Positions 1 through 7,418 of a stretch of DNA of 48,440 nucleotides are shown here, piece by piece (positions within the stretch are counted from its first letter, which is position 1; the number at the start of each line of letters is the position of its first letter). Made by a program: the position numbers and the translations under genes. This DNA comes from an uncultured Shewanella sp. Lineage in GTDB: Bacteria > Pseudomonadota > Gammaproteobacteria > Enterobacterales > Shewanellaceae. The notes beneath the pieces are model-generated. The model was not told the origin of the DNA. It saw nothing but the letters and a program-made list of their open reading frames with translations, and ran no database searches. The DNA is taken from assembly GCF_947501665.1 (NCBI RefSeq), contig NZ_CANMWS010000037.1:1-48440 (forward strand), written 5' to 3'.

Positions 1-96
1 ATATCAAAGTAGATATCAAAGTAGATATCAAAGTAGATATCAAAGTAGATATCAAAGTAGATATCAAAGTAGATATCAAAGTAGATATCTACTTTG
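1..96. repeat. 12-bp tandem direct repeats ending in an inverted copy
   Basis: Seven head-to-tail copies of ATATCAAAGTAG start at 1, 13, 25, 37, 49, 61 and 73. The last copy runs into a perfect 20-bp palindrome at 77-96 (CAAAGTAGATATCTACTTTG). The array touches the window edge, so it may be longer. Regular short repeats of this kind usually bind a plasmid replication or partition protein, but no such gene adjoins them here and their role is unknown. They are unlike the 22-bp iterons at the other end of the window. Confidence 0.85.
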
Positions 97-339
97 TTAG
101 AGTAATTATCTTTCCCGACTGAAAAAGACACTTCCAGATAGTTACTTTGAGAGTGTTAAGGTTGGAAGCCTCCAATAGCAAGAAATTAAAAATATCATCA
201 ACATAAGTGTTTTAAATGTTGATAGTTTGTTTTTTTTGTGTGATATTTGCTGTGTTTTTTTTAGCCGTTAAGCCTAGTTCTTTTCGGCTTTTGAAAGTGT
301 TACTGACAGTTAACTATCTTTACAGAAGGAATGAATATA
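97..339. other. Leader region without a recognisable gene
   Basis: AT-rich stretch between the repeats and the first gene. It holds a T-rich segment (about 225-260), a weak inverted sequence around agccgttaagcc...ttttcggctttt (262-293) and the ribosome binding site AAGGA at about 326-330. No convincing promoter was identified. Confidence 0.4.
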
Positions 340-537
340 ATGGATATGAACGCAACTTTTGACTATGTGCAAGATGTGATTGGTGAGCAAGTGATGATAA
401 CTCACGTCCGTAATGTCAATTTGGTAAAGGTAAATACAGCTTACCTATCTAAAGGTAGTAAAATTGTGTCGTATAGTGATGATGAAAGTATGGGAGATAT
501 GGGGCCATTAGGGGGAGGTGGCGGGGTAGAGCTTTAA
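340..537 (+). CDS. Small hypothetical protein with Gly-rich tail
   Basis: 65 residues if started at the ATG at 340, which is about 9 nt from AAGGA; an in-frame ATG at 331 sits too close to that ribosome binding site. I recognise no family. The body is mixed (FDYVQDVIGEQVMITHV...) and the C-terminus is acidic and then glycine-rich (DDESMGDMGPLGGGGGVEL), which suggests a flexible tail. There is no signal peptide or membrane segment. It leads two small membrane-protein genes on the same strand and probably shares their transcript. Confidence 0.55.
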   Translation: MDMNATFDYVQDVIGEQVMITHVRNVNLVKVNTAYLSKGSKIVSYSDDESMGDMGPLGGGGGVEL

Positions 538-575
538 CCCTTTAAGTATTTTAGTATTTATCTGGGAGGATAATA

Positions 576-1067
576 ATGCTTTGGGGTGATTTTGTTTTTT
601 ACGCTGAGAATACAGAGACTATAGTAGCTGTCATGTTTTGTGTTGCCCTTTGGATTGTAACGGGCTTAAATGCTACAACTATAGCTTTGACGTCATGGAC
701 TTCTGGTAATTTTGTGATGGAAAGGATCTCTCAATTATATAAATATTTATTTAAAATTTACGGTAACCCTGAAATTTTACAGCATTTGTGGTATTTAACA
801 TGGGTTTTTTTCTATTCTATAATGCTTTTTTTTATATGGAAAATGATGAAAAAATATCAGTTAGCTGTAACACCGTATAGCAAAATGATTGCAGTAGTTA
901 TTTCATTTTTATCTTTAATTCAAGTTATGAGGTATGCAGACAGGTTTGTTTTTGGAACTGACATTCTGGCAATGTTTTATCAATGGGGGGTATTCTTTTT
1001 AAACATCATACCTGTAGTAGTGATCATGGTTTCTTTTAAAATCGCCTTTTCAAAACCGAAATACTAA
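576..1067 (+). CDS. Hypothetical integral membrane protein
   Basis: 163 residues starting at an ATG preceded by GGGAGGA. About four hydrophobic segments are visible, at roughly residues 14-40, 68-88, 101-115 and 133-156, separated by short basic loops (KMMKKY). No enzymatic motif or known family is recognised. It lies between a small soluble protein and another small membrane protein, with short gaps, so the three probably form one unit. A link to conjugation is possible from its place upstream of the virB operon, but nothing in the sequence shows it. Confidence 0.6.
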   Translation: MLWGDFVFYAENTETIVAVMFCVALWIVTGLNATTIALTSWTSGNFVMERISQLYKYLFKIYGNPEILQHLWYLTWVFFYSIMLFFIWKMMKKYQLAVTPYSKMIAVVISFLSLIQVMRYADRFVFGTDILAMFYQWGVFFLNIIPVVVIMVSFKIAFSKPKY

Positions 1068-1079
1068 GGTGTACGTTAT

Positions 1080-1310
1080 ATGTTAGTTTTAGTATCATTT
1101 CTAATGTTTTTGGTAAACATTTATATATTTAAAATGCTTAAGGATTTTTTTAAAGGTAATGCTTTTGTGCTTTATAATCAGCCGTTTAATGCCCACTCTC
1201 TTATTATGGATAGAAAGGGGATTAACTTAATGCCAGAGTCTAAGGTGAAACTCAAAAGTATAAATAGATGGAAGAGAAACATTGAAGATTATATTAACAA
1301 ATATGATTAA
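1080..1310 (+). CDS. Small membrane-anchored hypothetical protein
   Basis: 76 residues beginning 12 nt after the previous gene. One N-terminal hydrophobic segment (about residues 1-18) is followed by a basic soluble part rich in Lys and Asn (MDRKGINLMPESKVKLKSINRWKRNIEDYINKYD), so a bitopic protein with a cytoplasmic tail is likely. No family is recognised. It is the last gene of the three-gene set and is followed by a hairpin. Confidence 0.55.
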   Translation: MLVLVSFLMFLVNIYIFKMLKDFFKGNAFVLYNQPFNAHSLIMDRKGINLMPESKVKLKSINRWKRNIEDYINKYD

Positions 1311-1334
1311 AATGTTATCAATCAAATGGGGAAC

Positions 1335-1368
1335 AGAACCCAATGGTACGTTTTGCACCGTTGGTTCT
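1335..1368 (+). terminator. Hairpin after the first three genes
   Basis: An imperfect inverted repeat, agaacccaatggt against accgttggttct, separated by 9 nt. It lies just after the stop at 1310 and before the convergent repressor gene. There is no long T-run, so it may be a weak or Rho-assisted terminator. Confidence 0.4.
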
Positions 1369-1398
1369 CACGCCTCATGACTAGACACTGATAGGTTT

Positions 1399-1890
1399 TT
1401 AGTTAGCGTTGGAGTCACGATTTTTATTGAAATAATTAAGTAATCTTGATGTTAAGGTCTTTTTTATAGGTTGTTTAGTTTCTTGCTCGCTTTCTATATT
1501 AGCTTTTATAGCATTAGGTAACTTTTTCGCAATCAGGAAAGCTGTATCTATTTCACTTTCCTTTATTGCATCTGCGTCACAAAGTAATTCGATTGCATTT
1601 ATTACAAGTTCGTTTAAAGTCTCATCTGTCATTTTCGACAAGTCATATCTTCCTAGGTTAGGATCAAGTAACTCACTCGGACTGAGATCAAAACAAGAAG
1701 CTAGAGTATCGATTTTTGTTAATTTAGGATCGGTTAATTTACCTTCCTTTCTCAAATAAGTACTAATAGTGTTTTGACTTATGTAACCATGATTCATGGA
1801 TATTTTTTCTACGTCTATCTGCCCTAAACGTTTCTGCCTCATTAGTGAATCTAAATTATTGGCCAAAATCAATCGTATATCTAATTTCAT
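1399..1890 (-). CDS. Xre/Cro-type transcriptional repressor
   Basis: 163 residues from the ATG at 1890. A longer frame to 1956 exists but would run into the operator region. The N-terminal half is a helix-turn-helix of the Xre type (LANNLDSLMRQKRLGQIDVEKI...GYISQNTISTYLRKEGKLTDPKLTKIDTLASCFDLSPSELL). The C-terminal part is helical and basic at its end. It is transcribed away from the virB operon and sits beside a large symmetrical operator array (1943-1993), so it probably represses itself and the divergent transfer genes. The regulatory target is inferred from position. Confidence 0.8.
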   Translation of the reverse strand: MKLDIRLILANNLDSLMRQKRLGQIDVEKISMNHGYISQNTISTYLRKEGKLTDPKLTKIDTLASCFDLSPSELLDPNLGRYDLSKMTDETLNELVINAIELLCDADAIKESEIDTAFLIAKKLPNAIKANIESEQETKQPIKKTLTSRLLNYFNKNRDSNAN

Positions 1891-1942
1891 GTGTAAAACC
1901 CAAAAAAATGTTTCCAAAATGTTTAATGTTAATGTTGACAAA

Positions 1943-1993
1943 TTAACATTAATCACTACACTGATTATTAATCACCGTAGTGATTAATGTTAA
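1943..1993. promoter_or_regulatory. Nested operator array between the repressor and transfer genes
   Basis: Two perfect 17-nt inverted arms, ttaacattaatcactac at 1943-1959 and its complement at 1977-1993, flank a 17-nt centre. That centre itself holds a 6-1-6 palindrome, TGATTA-T-TAATCA (1963-1975). The motif TTAATCAC/GTGATTAA therefore occurs three times with regular spacing, as expected for cooperative binding of the adjacent Xre-type repressor to a divergent promoter region. Confidence 0.75.
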
Positions 1994-2080
1994 GTTCATG
2001 TTTGTGTGATATGAGTTTAGCAAATTTAACAAATTATTTTTAGGTTTACTTTTAACATTCGTAACAAAGGAGGTGGTATT

Positions 2081-2260
2081 TTGGCAAAATTTAACCGTTT
2101 CACCCATATGAATATTGAAATTGGGGAGGAAACCAACAAAGCGTTAGCGAGTTCCGCTAAGAAAAATCATCGCAGTAAGCGAAAGGAGGCGGCATTTGTG
2201 ATCACGGAGCATTTTAAAAAATTAAAGCTGAAACAGCTTAAGGAGCAACCAAGTCACTGA
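2081..2260 (+). CDS. Small ribbon-helix-helix-like protein (TTG start)
   Basis: 59 residues beginning with TTG at 2081, placed after a very strong ribosome binding site (AAAGGAGGT at about 2067-2075). The sequence, read as MAKFNRFTHMNIEIGEETNKALASSAKKNHRSKRKEAAFVITEHFKKLKLKQ..., has a short strand-like start followed by two helices. That fits a ribbon-helix-helix DNA-binding protein of the kind found among relaxosome accessory proteins and transfer regulators. It lies upstream of virB1 and next to the operator array. A broken relative follows at 2346. The fold is inferred from pattern only. Confidence 0.6.
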   Translation: MAKFNRFTHMNIEIGEETNKALASSAKKNHRSKRKEAAFVITEHFKKLKLKQLKEQPSH

Positions 2261-2345
2261 TTTTTTTTGAAGGATAGAAACCGTTTTGTGCTTGATTTAT
2301 AAGCATAACATAACTGAGACCAGTACATCATTAGGGAGAATGTTT

Positions 2346-2572
2346 TTGAATAAAGTTAGCCGTTCTACTCATGTGAATACCATCAATCAAAGACTTCTGA
2401 GGTTGCTTTAAACGAAGCTTTGAAGGTTAATGAAAATACTCTAGTGCTTGGTAGCGCTAGGCGCGGTAAAACAATAATGAGTGTGGCAGCTCATGAGGGC
2501 AGAATTATCACCGTGGAAGATACGCCTGAAATGTTTATAACACCACACCACTTAGCGATACCCGAAGGTTAG
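2346..2572 (+). pseudogene. Frameshifted relative of the preceding small gene
   Basis: Starting at TTG 2346 with AGGGAGA upstream, the first codons match those of the gene at 2081 (LNKVSRSTHVN against MAKFNRFTHMN). The frame stops at 2411, but the reading continues in another frame, about 2396-2572, as KTSEVALNEALKVNENTLVLGSARRGKTIMSVAAHEGRIITVEDTPEM... to a TAG. A one-base shift near 2390 would rejoin them into a protein of about 75 residues. GSARRGKT looks like a P-loop, but that may be chance. I read this as a decayed duplicate; a sequencing error cannot be excluded. Confidence 0.5.
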
Positions 2573-2626
2573 CCGTAATAACCACAATGGAGTTGTACTT
2601 GTTAGGTTTATTTTTAGGGAAAAATT

Positions 2627-3193
2627 ATGGTTTCAGAGTATATCAAGGCGTTTGCAAAGGTAGCTGTTCTCGATATTGCTGTCATGACGCAATTGCTTAT
2701 AGATTGCCAGGATGTTGTCAATCCACAGTTACTACTCGGTCTTATTACTAATAATCCATATGAAATTAGCGCTATCAATAACACCATTGAACAACAAGCA
2801 AACACAGAAGGAGAGGCCACAACCATAATAGACAAATTAAGTTCGAAAGGGATTGGTTTCAATGCCGGAATAATGAAAATCCATAGCAGTAATTTTTATG
2901 ATGTTGGACTCGATAACGCCACTGTATTTAATGTGTGTAAAAACATTAATGCAGGAGCAAAGCTTCTATCTAATTGTTTAAGCGCAACAAAGAAAAGTGA
3001 TTATACCCAAGATGTGATGCAAGGAGCATATGCATGTTATCGGGCTAAAAACTTTCTATCTGATACTCAAACCCCTATGCAGTTAAGTCCTAGCGACGAA
3101 AAAACCTTTTTAAATACAACAACCGAATCCGATGTAAAAAGCCAGCAACACACTGTTGAGGCATGGGATGTATTTGGTGATTTCTCTAACTAA
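2627..3193 (+). CDS. virB1: VirB1-like lytic transglycosylase homologue lacking the catalytic Glu
   Basis: 188 residues, first gene of the virB operon. The VirB1/SLT pattern is visible: VNPQLLLGLI near residue 31, then ...GIMKIHSSNFYDVGLDNATVFNVCKNINAGAKLLSNC, which matches the GxGLMQINSxNF...CTNIxAGAxIL part of the family. In active members the segment after LLxLI reads xxESxxNPYAI; here it reads LITNNPYEISAIN, so the Glu-Ser pair is missing, and the usual Q of MQI is K. It is probably a structural or inactive pseudo-enzyme that keeps the T4SS-proximal fold. No signal peptide is obvious. The start is supported by AGGGAAA upstream. Confidence 0.75.
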   Translation: MVSEYIKAFAKVAVLDIAVMTQLLIDCQDVVNPQLLLGLITNNPYEISAINNTIEQQANTEGEATTIIDKLSSKGIGFNAGIMKIHSSNFYDVGLDNATVFNVCKNINAGAKLLSNCLSATKKSDYTQDVMQGAYACYRAKNFLSDTQTPMQLSPSDEKTFLNTTTESDVKSQQHTVEAWDVFGDFSN

Positions 3194-3207
3194 ATAGGAA
3201 ATTAACA

Positions 3208-3495
3208 ATGAATAAACTTAAGTTCTTTTTCACAATCGTGTTTACCTTTATGTTGCTTAGCAATCCAGTTATCGCGGGCGGGCTTGCAGATGCAACAACA
3301 GAGGTAACAGAAATTCAAACGTGGTTATATGGGATCTCTTTTATTTTCTGCTTAATTTTTATGATATATCAAATTGGTATGGCCATGATGGACAAGCAGC
3401 AATGGGCTGATGTATTAACGGCGTTCGGTAAGGTTGCTATTGCAGGGGGCGCGGTTGTGGGTGCAACATGGGCATGGGGTATTTGGGGAACCTAA
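3208..3495 (+). CDS. virB2: VirB2 major pilin (TrbC/VirB2 family)
   Basis: 95 residues, the usual length for prepilin. It has an N-terminal signal peptide (MNKLKFFFTIVFTFMLLSNPVIAGG, cleavage likely after ...VIA) and two hydrophobic segments in the mature part (about residues 38-57 and 72-92) separated by a short polar loop (MMDKQQW). This two-helix layout is that of VirB2/TrbC pilins, which are extracted from the inner membrane to build the conjugative pilus. It follows virB1 by 14 nt and precedes virB3 by 2 nt. Confidence 0.88.
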   Translation: MNKLKFFFTIVFTFMLLSNPVIAGGLADATTEVTEIQTWLYGISFIFCLIFMIYQIGMAMMDKQQWADVLTAFGKVAIAGGAVVGATWAWGIWGT

Positions 3496-3497
3496 GC

Positions 3498-3866
3498 ATG
3501 GAAGATGAACAGAAATATGCTAGCTATAACGCATTAGCTAGAAAAGCGCTAACAATGGGAATACCCATCACTACGCTACTCATATTTGCCTGTCTCATTA
3601 TGGTTACTGGTTTTGGTGGGGTGATATTATTTGGTCTGGCTAAAGGGTTAATTACTCCACTAATGCTCTGCATTGTATTGTTTATCATCAAGTTCAAATG
3701 TGAAAGCGATTCAAGAGCAATGGAAGCAGTCAGTTGGGATATCAAGGGGGGGTTGTTCCGCCTCCGCTGTAAGGCAAGTGTTATTTCGTTCAATTCGTCT
3801 GATGATAGTCAGACAAGGAGAAAAAACCATGTCCGCGAATGGTTTAAAAACAATCGAGCTAATTAA
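3498..3866 (+). CDS. virB3: VirB3 inner-membrane T4SS protein
   Basis: 122 residues from the ATG at 3498, just after the virB2 stop; upstream in-frame codons lie inside virB2. The N-terminus (YNALARKALTMGIPITTLLI) and a closely spaced hydrophobic pair (about residues 19-58) are typical of VirB3, which sits in the inner membrane with VirB4. The C-terminal tail is basic, and its last 38 nt overlap the start of virB4, so the two are translationally coupled. The tail is slightly longer than in most VirB3 proteins. Confidence 0.82.
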   Translation: MEDEQKYASYNALARKALTMGIPITTLLIFACLIMVTGFGGVILFGLAKGLITPLMLCIVLFIIKFKCESDSRAMEAVSWDIKGGLFRLRCKASVISFNSSDDSQTRRKNHVREWFKNNRAN

Positions 3867-6180
3867 CCAGTTACCTAAATACGGGTACCCGATTAATCAC
3901 CAGATGATATCGCTTGATGACTCAAAACTCATGGCAACAGTTTGTTTAAATGGGATGCCCTTTGAATCAGAGTCTACAGCCGTATTGGAGCAAGCATTTT
4001 TATTGGTGAAAGGTTTTTTTAATCAGCTTTCAAAGCTTCACGGGTCTAAGCTCGCGCTTTGGACACATATCATTAAGCGCAAGGATAAGCTTCAAGCACA
4101 ATATCAATTTGACGATCCTTTCATGAGTAGTTTTTCAAAAAAGTATCTTGAATCATTTGAGGGGCAACGCTTTTTTAAAACCGATTACTATCTTACTTTC
4201 GTGCTTAAGTACGATAACTTGCTTGATGGTGAGGCAGATATGGAAGAATTGCTTAAGCAGTCTGTATCTGCGTTAAAGCGGTTTGATTGTTCTGTTTTAT
4301 CCTTCAATGATGAAACTAGGCGTGTTGAACCTGCTGAGTTTTTATCTTATTTAATGAATGGAAAAGTGCAACCAATTCCCATAACGTCTAATAAAGTCGT
4401 TAATGTCATCAATAATAGTGATTGGCACTTTGGTTATGACTTATCGGAAATTCGTCATGCGAATAGTCAAACATCAAGGTATGCGACTTTTTTTGAAATA
4501 AGCGGCTACCCAAGTACCACTAAGCTAGGGATGTGGGATTTTATTTTGAAGCAACAATGTGAGTTTGTATTAACTCAGTCTATTGTATTAATGAAATCTC
4601 ATGCAGCCATGAAGTTAATTGATAAGCAAATCAATTTAATTAGTTCTGGCTCTGATAGTGCCGACCATGAAATTGAAGAGCTACAGGCCGCAAGGGATTA
4701 TGTGGCAACATCGGAAATCAGCTTTGGTGATTATCATGCTTCTTTAGCGGTTTTTGGTGATACGCCAAAAAGGGTAATGGATGATAGTTCAGATTTAGAC
4801 GGTGAGTTCATGGCGCGAGACACCATGCTTAAGCGCTCGAACTTAAAATCCCTGTTTAGCTTTTTGAGTATGCTACCAGCGTCTAACAAGAGAGTGATGC
4901 CAAGCCCTCGAACCACAACGAACCTTGCTTGTGGTTGGTCTTTACATAACTATTCCAGAGGAAAGGAGAAAGGCAATCCGATTGGGGACGGCTCGGCGAT
5001 TATCCCGTTAAAAACGGCGTCAGATGGCCTATTTCACTTCAATTGTCATGCGTCTGATTCTAATAAGGATGTGACAGGACAAAAGCTTGCTGGACACACA
5101 CTATTAACAGGTGCGTCTGGCACAGGAAAGACGACCCTTTCAGCGGTAATTACGGGTTTCTTTACTCGCTTTAATCCGCAAATTTTTTGTATTGATTATA
5201 ACCGTTCAACTGAGTTGTACATGCGAGCATTTGGTGGTGAGTATTTTGTTGTGCGAGAGGGGGTTGATACAGGATTAAACCCTTTTCAGTTGGATGATAC
5301 ACCCACGCTAAGAAGTTTTTTAAATAACTTAGTGTGTCGCATTGGGGCGGATGAAAAAGGACTTATAACGGCTGACGATGAACTCATTATTAAAAATGCC
5401 ATTAACGCTTTAATGGTCAATGAGTTGCATCAAAGGGGAATATCAACGTTGCTACAATCGATACCTCCTAGTGATTTGAAGATTAGACTTTCAAAGTGGT
5501 CTCGAGATGATGGAGGAAAATTTGGGTGGTGTTTAGATAGTCCCATTAATACTTTCAACCCTTCGATAATGGATAGAGTCGGATTTGATGCAACCATGCT
5601 GTTAGAGGTTGACGGTAGCGGTAAAGCGCATCCTGCAAGTGAAGCCATCCTTGGTGTATTGTTCTTTTTAAAAGACCTCATGCAACAAGAAGGGCGTCTC
5701 ATGATGACGATGGTAGAGGAATTTTGGATGCCAGCTAACTTTCCGCTTACTCAAGTGCAAATGAAACGTATATTAAAGGCTGGACGCTTAAAAAATGAGT
5801 TCATGGTGTTGGGGTCTCAATCCCCAGAGGATGCGATTAACTGTGAAATATTCCCAGCTATTGTTCAGCAAACGGCCACAAAGATATTTTTACCTAATCC
5901 TGACGCTGAATATGATGCATATCAGCGCTGTAATCTGACTAAGGGAGAGTTTGACAAGGTTAAAGCGCTCGATAAGGCATCAAGAACATTTCTTATTAAG
6001 CAATCAAATGTAAGTTGTTTAGCGAAGTTGGATTTGTTCGGATTTGATGAGTTTTTACCGATTATCTCAGGCTCAGATGATGTTATTTATGCATGTGAAA
6101 AAATAAGGGCTGAATACGGCAACAATCCCGATGTTTGGATTCCAAAATTACAAGCACTTATCAAGGATGGGGCAATATGA
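3829..6180 (+). CDS. virB4: VirB4 T4SS ATPase
   Basis: 783 residues from the ATG at 3829 (AAGGAGA just upstream); a longer frame to 3673 is only the shadow over virB3. The N-terminal CagE/TrbE-VirB4 domain is followed by the ATPase domain with Walker A GASGTGKTT at residues 428-436, Walker B ending in MVEEFW at about 628-633, and the conserved tail VLGSQSPEDA...FPNPDAEY...FDKVKAL. VirB4 powers pilus biogenesis and substrate transfer at the cytoplasmic face. The C-terminal stretch DDVIYACEKIRAEYGNNPDVWIPKLQALIKDGAI is repeated in the next small gene. It ends in an ATGA overlap with that gene. Confidence 0.93.
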   Translation: MSANGLKTIELINQLPKYGYPINHQMISLDDSKLMATVCLNGMPFESESTAVLEQAFLLVKGFFNQLSKLHGSKLALWTHIIKRKDKLQAQYQFDDPFMSSFSKKYLESFEGQRFFKTDYYLTFVLKYDNLLDGEADMEELLKQSVSALKRFDCSVLSFNDETRRVEPAEFLSYLMNGKVQPIPITSNKVVNVINNSDWHFGYDLSEIRHANSQTSRYATFFEISGYPSTTKLGMWDFILKQQCEFVLTQSIVLMKSHAAMKLIDKQINLISSGSDSADHEIEELQAARDYVATSEISFGDYHASLAVFGDTPKRVMDDSSDLDGEFMARDTMLKRSNLKSLFSFLSMLPASNKRVMPSPRTTTNLACGWSLHNYSRGKEKGNPIGDGSAIIPLKTASDGLFHFNCHASDSNKDVTGQKLAGHTLLTGASGTGKTTLSAVITGFFTRFNPQIFCIDYNRSTELYMRAFGGEYFVVREGVDTGLNPFQLDDTPTLRSFLNNLVCRIGADEKGLITADDELIIKNAINALMVNELHQRGISTLLQSIPPSDLKIRLSKWSRDDGGKFGWCLDSPINTFNPSIMDRVGFDATMLLEVDGSGKAHPASEAILGVLFFLKDLMQQEGRLMMTMVEEFWMPANFPLTQVQMKRILKAGRLKNEFMVLGSQSPEDAINCEIFPAIVQQTATKIFLPNPDAEYDAYQRCNLTKGEFDKVKALDKASRTFLIKQSNVSCLAKLDLFGFDEFLPIISGSDDVIYACEKIRAEYGNNPDVWIPKLQALIKDGAI

Positions 6181-6455
6181 AAAAACGACTTTTAGCAGCC
6201 ACATTAGCGCTATCAAGTGCTATCACGCCAATGGTTCAGGCAACGGGTATCTCTGTTATTGATGTGCGGGGGTTATGTGAAAAAATGAAAGTTGAATATA
6301 GTCATTCTCCTGATATGAGCGTTGTTATTGGTGGTGTTATCGTAAGGGGTGATGACGTTGTTCATGCGTGTGAGAAAGCATTTGTTGGACAAGATTATAA
6401 CGTCGATGTTTGGGTGCCAACATTACAAGCGCTTATCAAGGATGGGTCAATATGA
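6177..6455 (+). CDS. Chimeric small secreted protein from a virB4/virB5 junction duplication
   Basis: 92 residues. The first about 30 are the signal peptide and start of VirB5 (MKKRLLAATLALSSAITPMVQATGISVIDV against MKKQLLVATLALSMSATAPTVQATGIPVVDV of the next gene). The last about 35 copy the VirB4 C-terminus (DDVVHACEKAFVGQDYNVDVWVPTLQALIKDGSI). The gene is therefore the product of a tandem duplication of about 275 bp across the virB4/virB5 boundary, which left a fusion of the VirB5 export signal to the VirB4 tail. It overlaps both neighbours by 4 nt and looks translatable. Whether the protein has a function is unknown. Confidence 0.75.
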   Translation: MKKRLLAATLALSSAITPMVQATGISVIDVRGLCEKMKVEYSHSPDMSVVIGGVIVRGDDVVHACEKAFVGQDYNVDVWVPTLQALIKDGSI

Positions 6456-7120
6456 AGAAACAACTTTTAGTAGCCACTCTCGCGCTGTCAATGAGTGCTA
6501 CCGCGCCCACGGTTCAGGCAACGGGTATCCCTGTTGTTGATGTTGCTTCAATCATGCAAATGGTAATAGACAGTTTACAGACAGGGATAGAGTTTGAGCA
6601 GCAAATTAGTGAAGCCCGAAACCGTTTACTGGAACTGAAAAATCAAGGTGAGCATTATCGGGATATGGTACAAGGCCATTATAATTTTGAAGACTTAATT
6701 AATGACCCAAACCTTAATCAGTTTATGAATCTTGATGAATGGCGAGATATTTATGACGATATAGGCGAGTTGGACAGTTTACGTGATAAGTATGGCCTAC
6801 GCTCAGATAACCCGTCTTTGCAAGCTCAGTATGATACTAAGTTAAGGCAGCTTAACGCTCAACAAAAATACTACGATGCAACAATTAATCGTAATAATCA
6901 ATTGCAAAGTTTAATGGCACAATTCACCAGTGCAACCAACCCAGCAGTAAAGGAGGATTTAGCGAACGCAATTACATTGCAGCAAACTCAGATAGAAAAC
7001 GATAAGGAGATGATGAAATCACTAACAGTCTTGATGAGTGAGCAATCACAAATTGAAAGTGAAATTAGAGAAAGAAATGAGCTAGATGAGTTTTTAACCA
7101 TGCCAGATGAATTTAGATAA
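6452..7120 (+). CDS. virB5: VirB5 minor pilin
   Basis: 222 residues, ATG overlapping the previous stop. A signal peptide (to about ...PTVQA) is followed by a largely helical protein with the VirB5/TraC pattern: IMQMVIDSLQTGIEFEQQISEARNRLLELKNQGEHYRDM near the start and a long C-terminal coiled segment (LQQTQIENDKEMMKSLTVLMSEQSQIESEIRERNELDEF). VirB5 sits at the pilus tip and acts in adhesion and host recognition. Length is normal. Confidence 0.88.
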   Translation: MKKQLLVATLALSMSATAPTVQATGIPVVDVASIMQMVIDSLQTGIEFEQQISEARNRLLELKNQGEHYRDMVQGHYNFEDLINDPNLNQFMNLDEWRDIYDDIGELDSLRDKYGLRSDNPSLQAQYDTKLRQLNAQQKYYDATINRNNQLQSLMAQFTSATNPAVKEDLANAITLQQTQIENDKEMMKSLTVLMSEQSQIESEIRERNELDEFLTMPDEFR

Positions 7121-7147
7121 CCAACACCATTATTAAAGGACGAATAA

Positions 7148-7408
7148 ATGAAATATATTACACTCATTTTTATATTGTTACTAAGCGCTTGCTCTGACAC
7201 TAGCCCATTGCTTGATACATCTGAAAATAAAACAGTTGAGTATTACATGCAAAATCAAGATGTAATGAATGAAACAGTTGAGCATTGCAAATACCTTGAA
7301 AGCCCGCGTAAGTTCCCTAATTGTATAAAGGCAATTGAGGCCAATGATAAAATTGAACTTAAAGAGCTTATAGGTAGTTCAGATGAGCTTAATTTTATAA
7401 AGCAATAA
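7148..7408 (+). CDS. EexN-like entry-exclusion lipoprotein
   Basis: 86 residues with a lipobox (LLSAC, Cys15), so probably an outer- or inner-membrane lipoprotein. The mature part follows the EexN pattern, TVEYYMQNQDVMNETVEHCKYLESPRKFPNCIKAIEA, with two spaced cysteines. The place between virB5 and virB6 is where IncN-type systems carry their exclusion gene. It would reduce redundant transfer between cells that already hold the plasmid. The family assignment rests on motif and position. Confidence 0.7.
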   Translation: MKYITLIFILLLSACSDTSPLLDTSENKTVEYYMQNQDVMNETVEHCKYLESPRKFPNCIKAIEANDKIELKELIGSSDELNFIKQ

Positions 7409-7418
7409 GGCTTTAATT

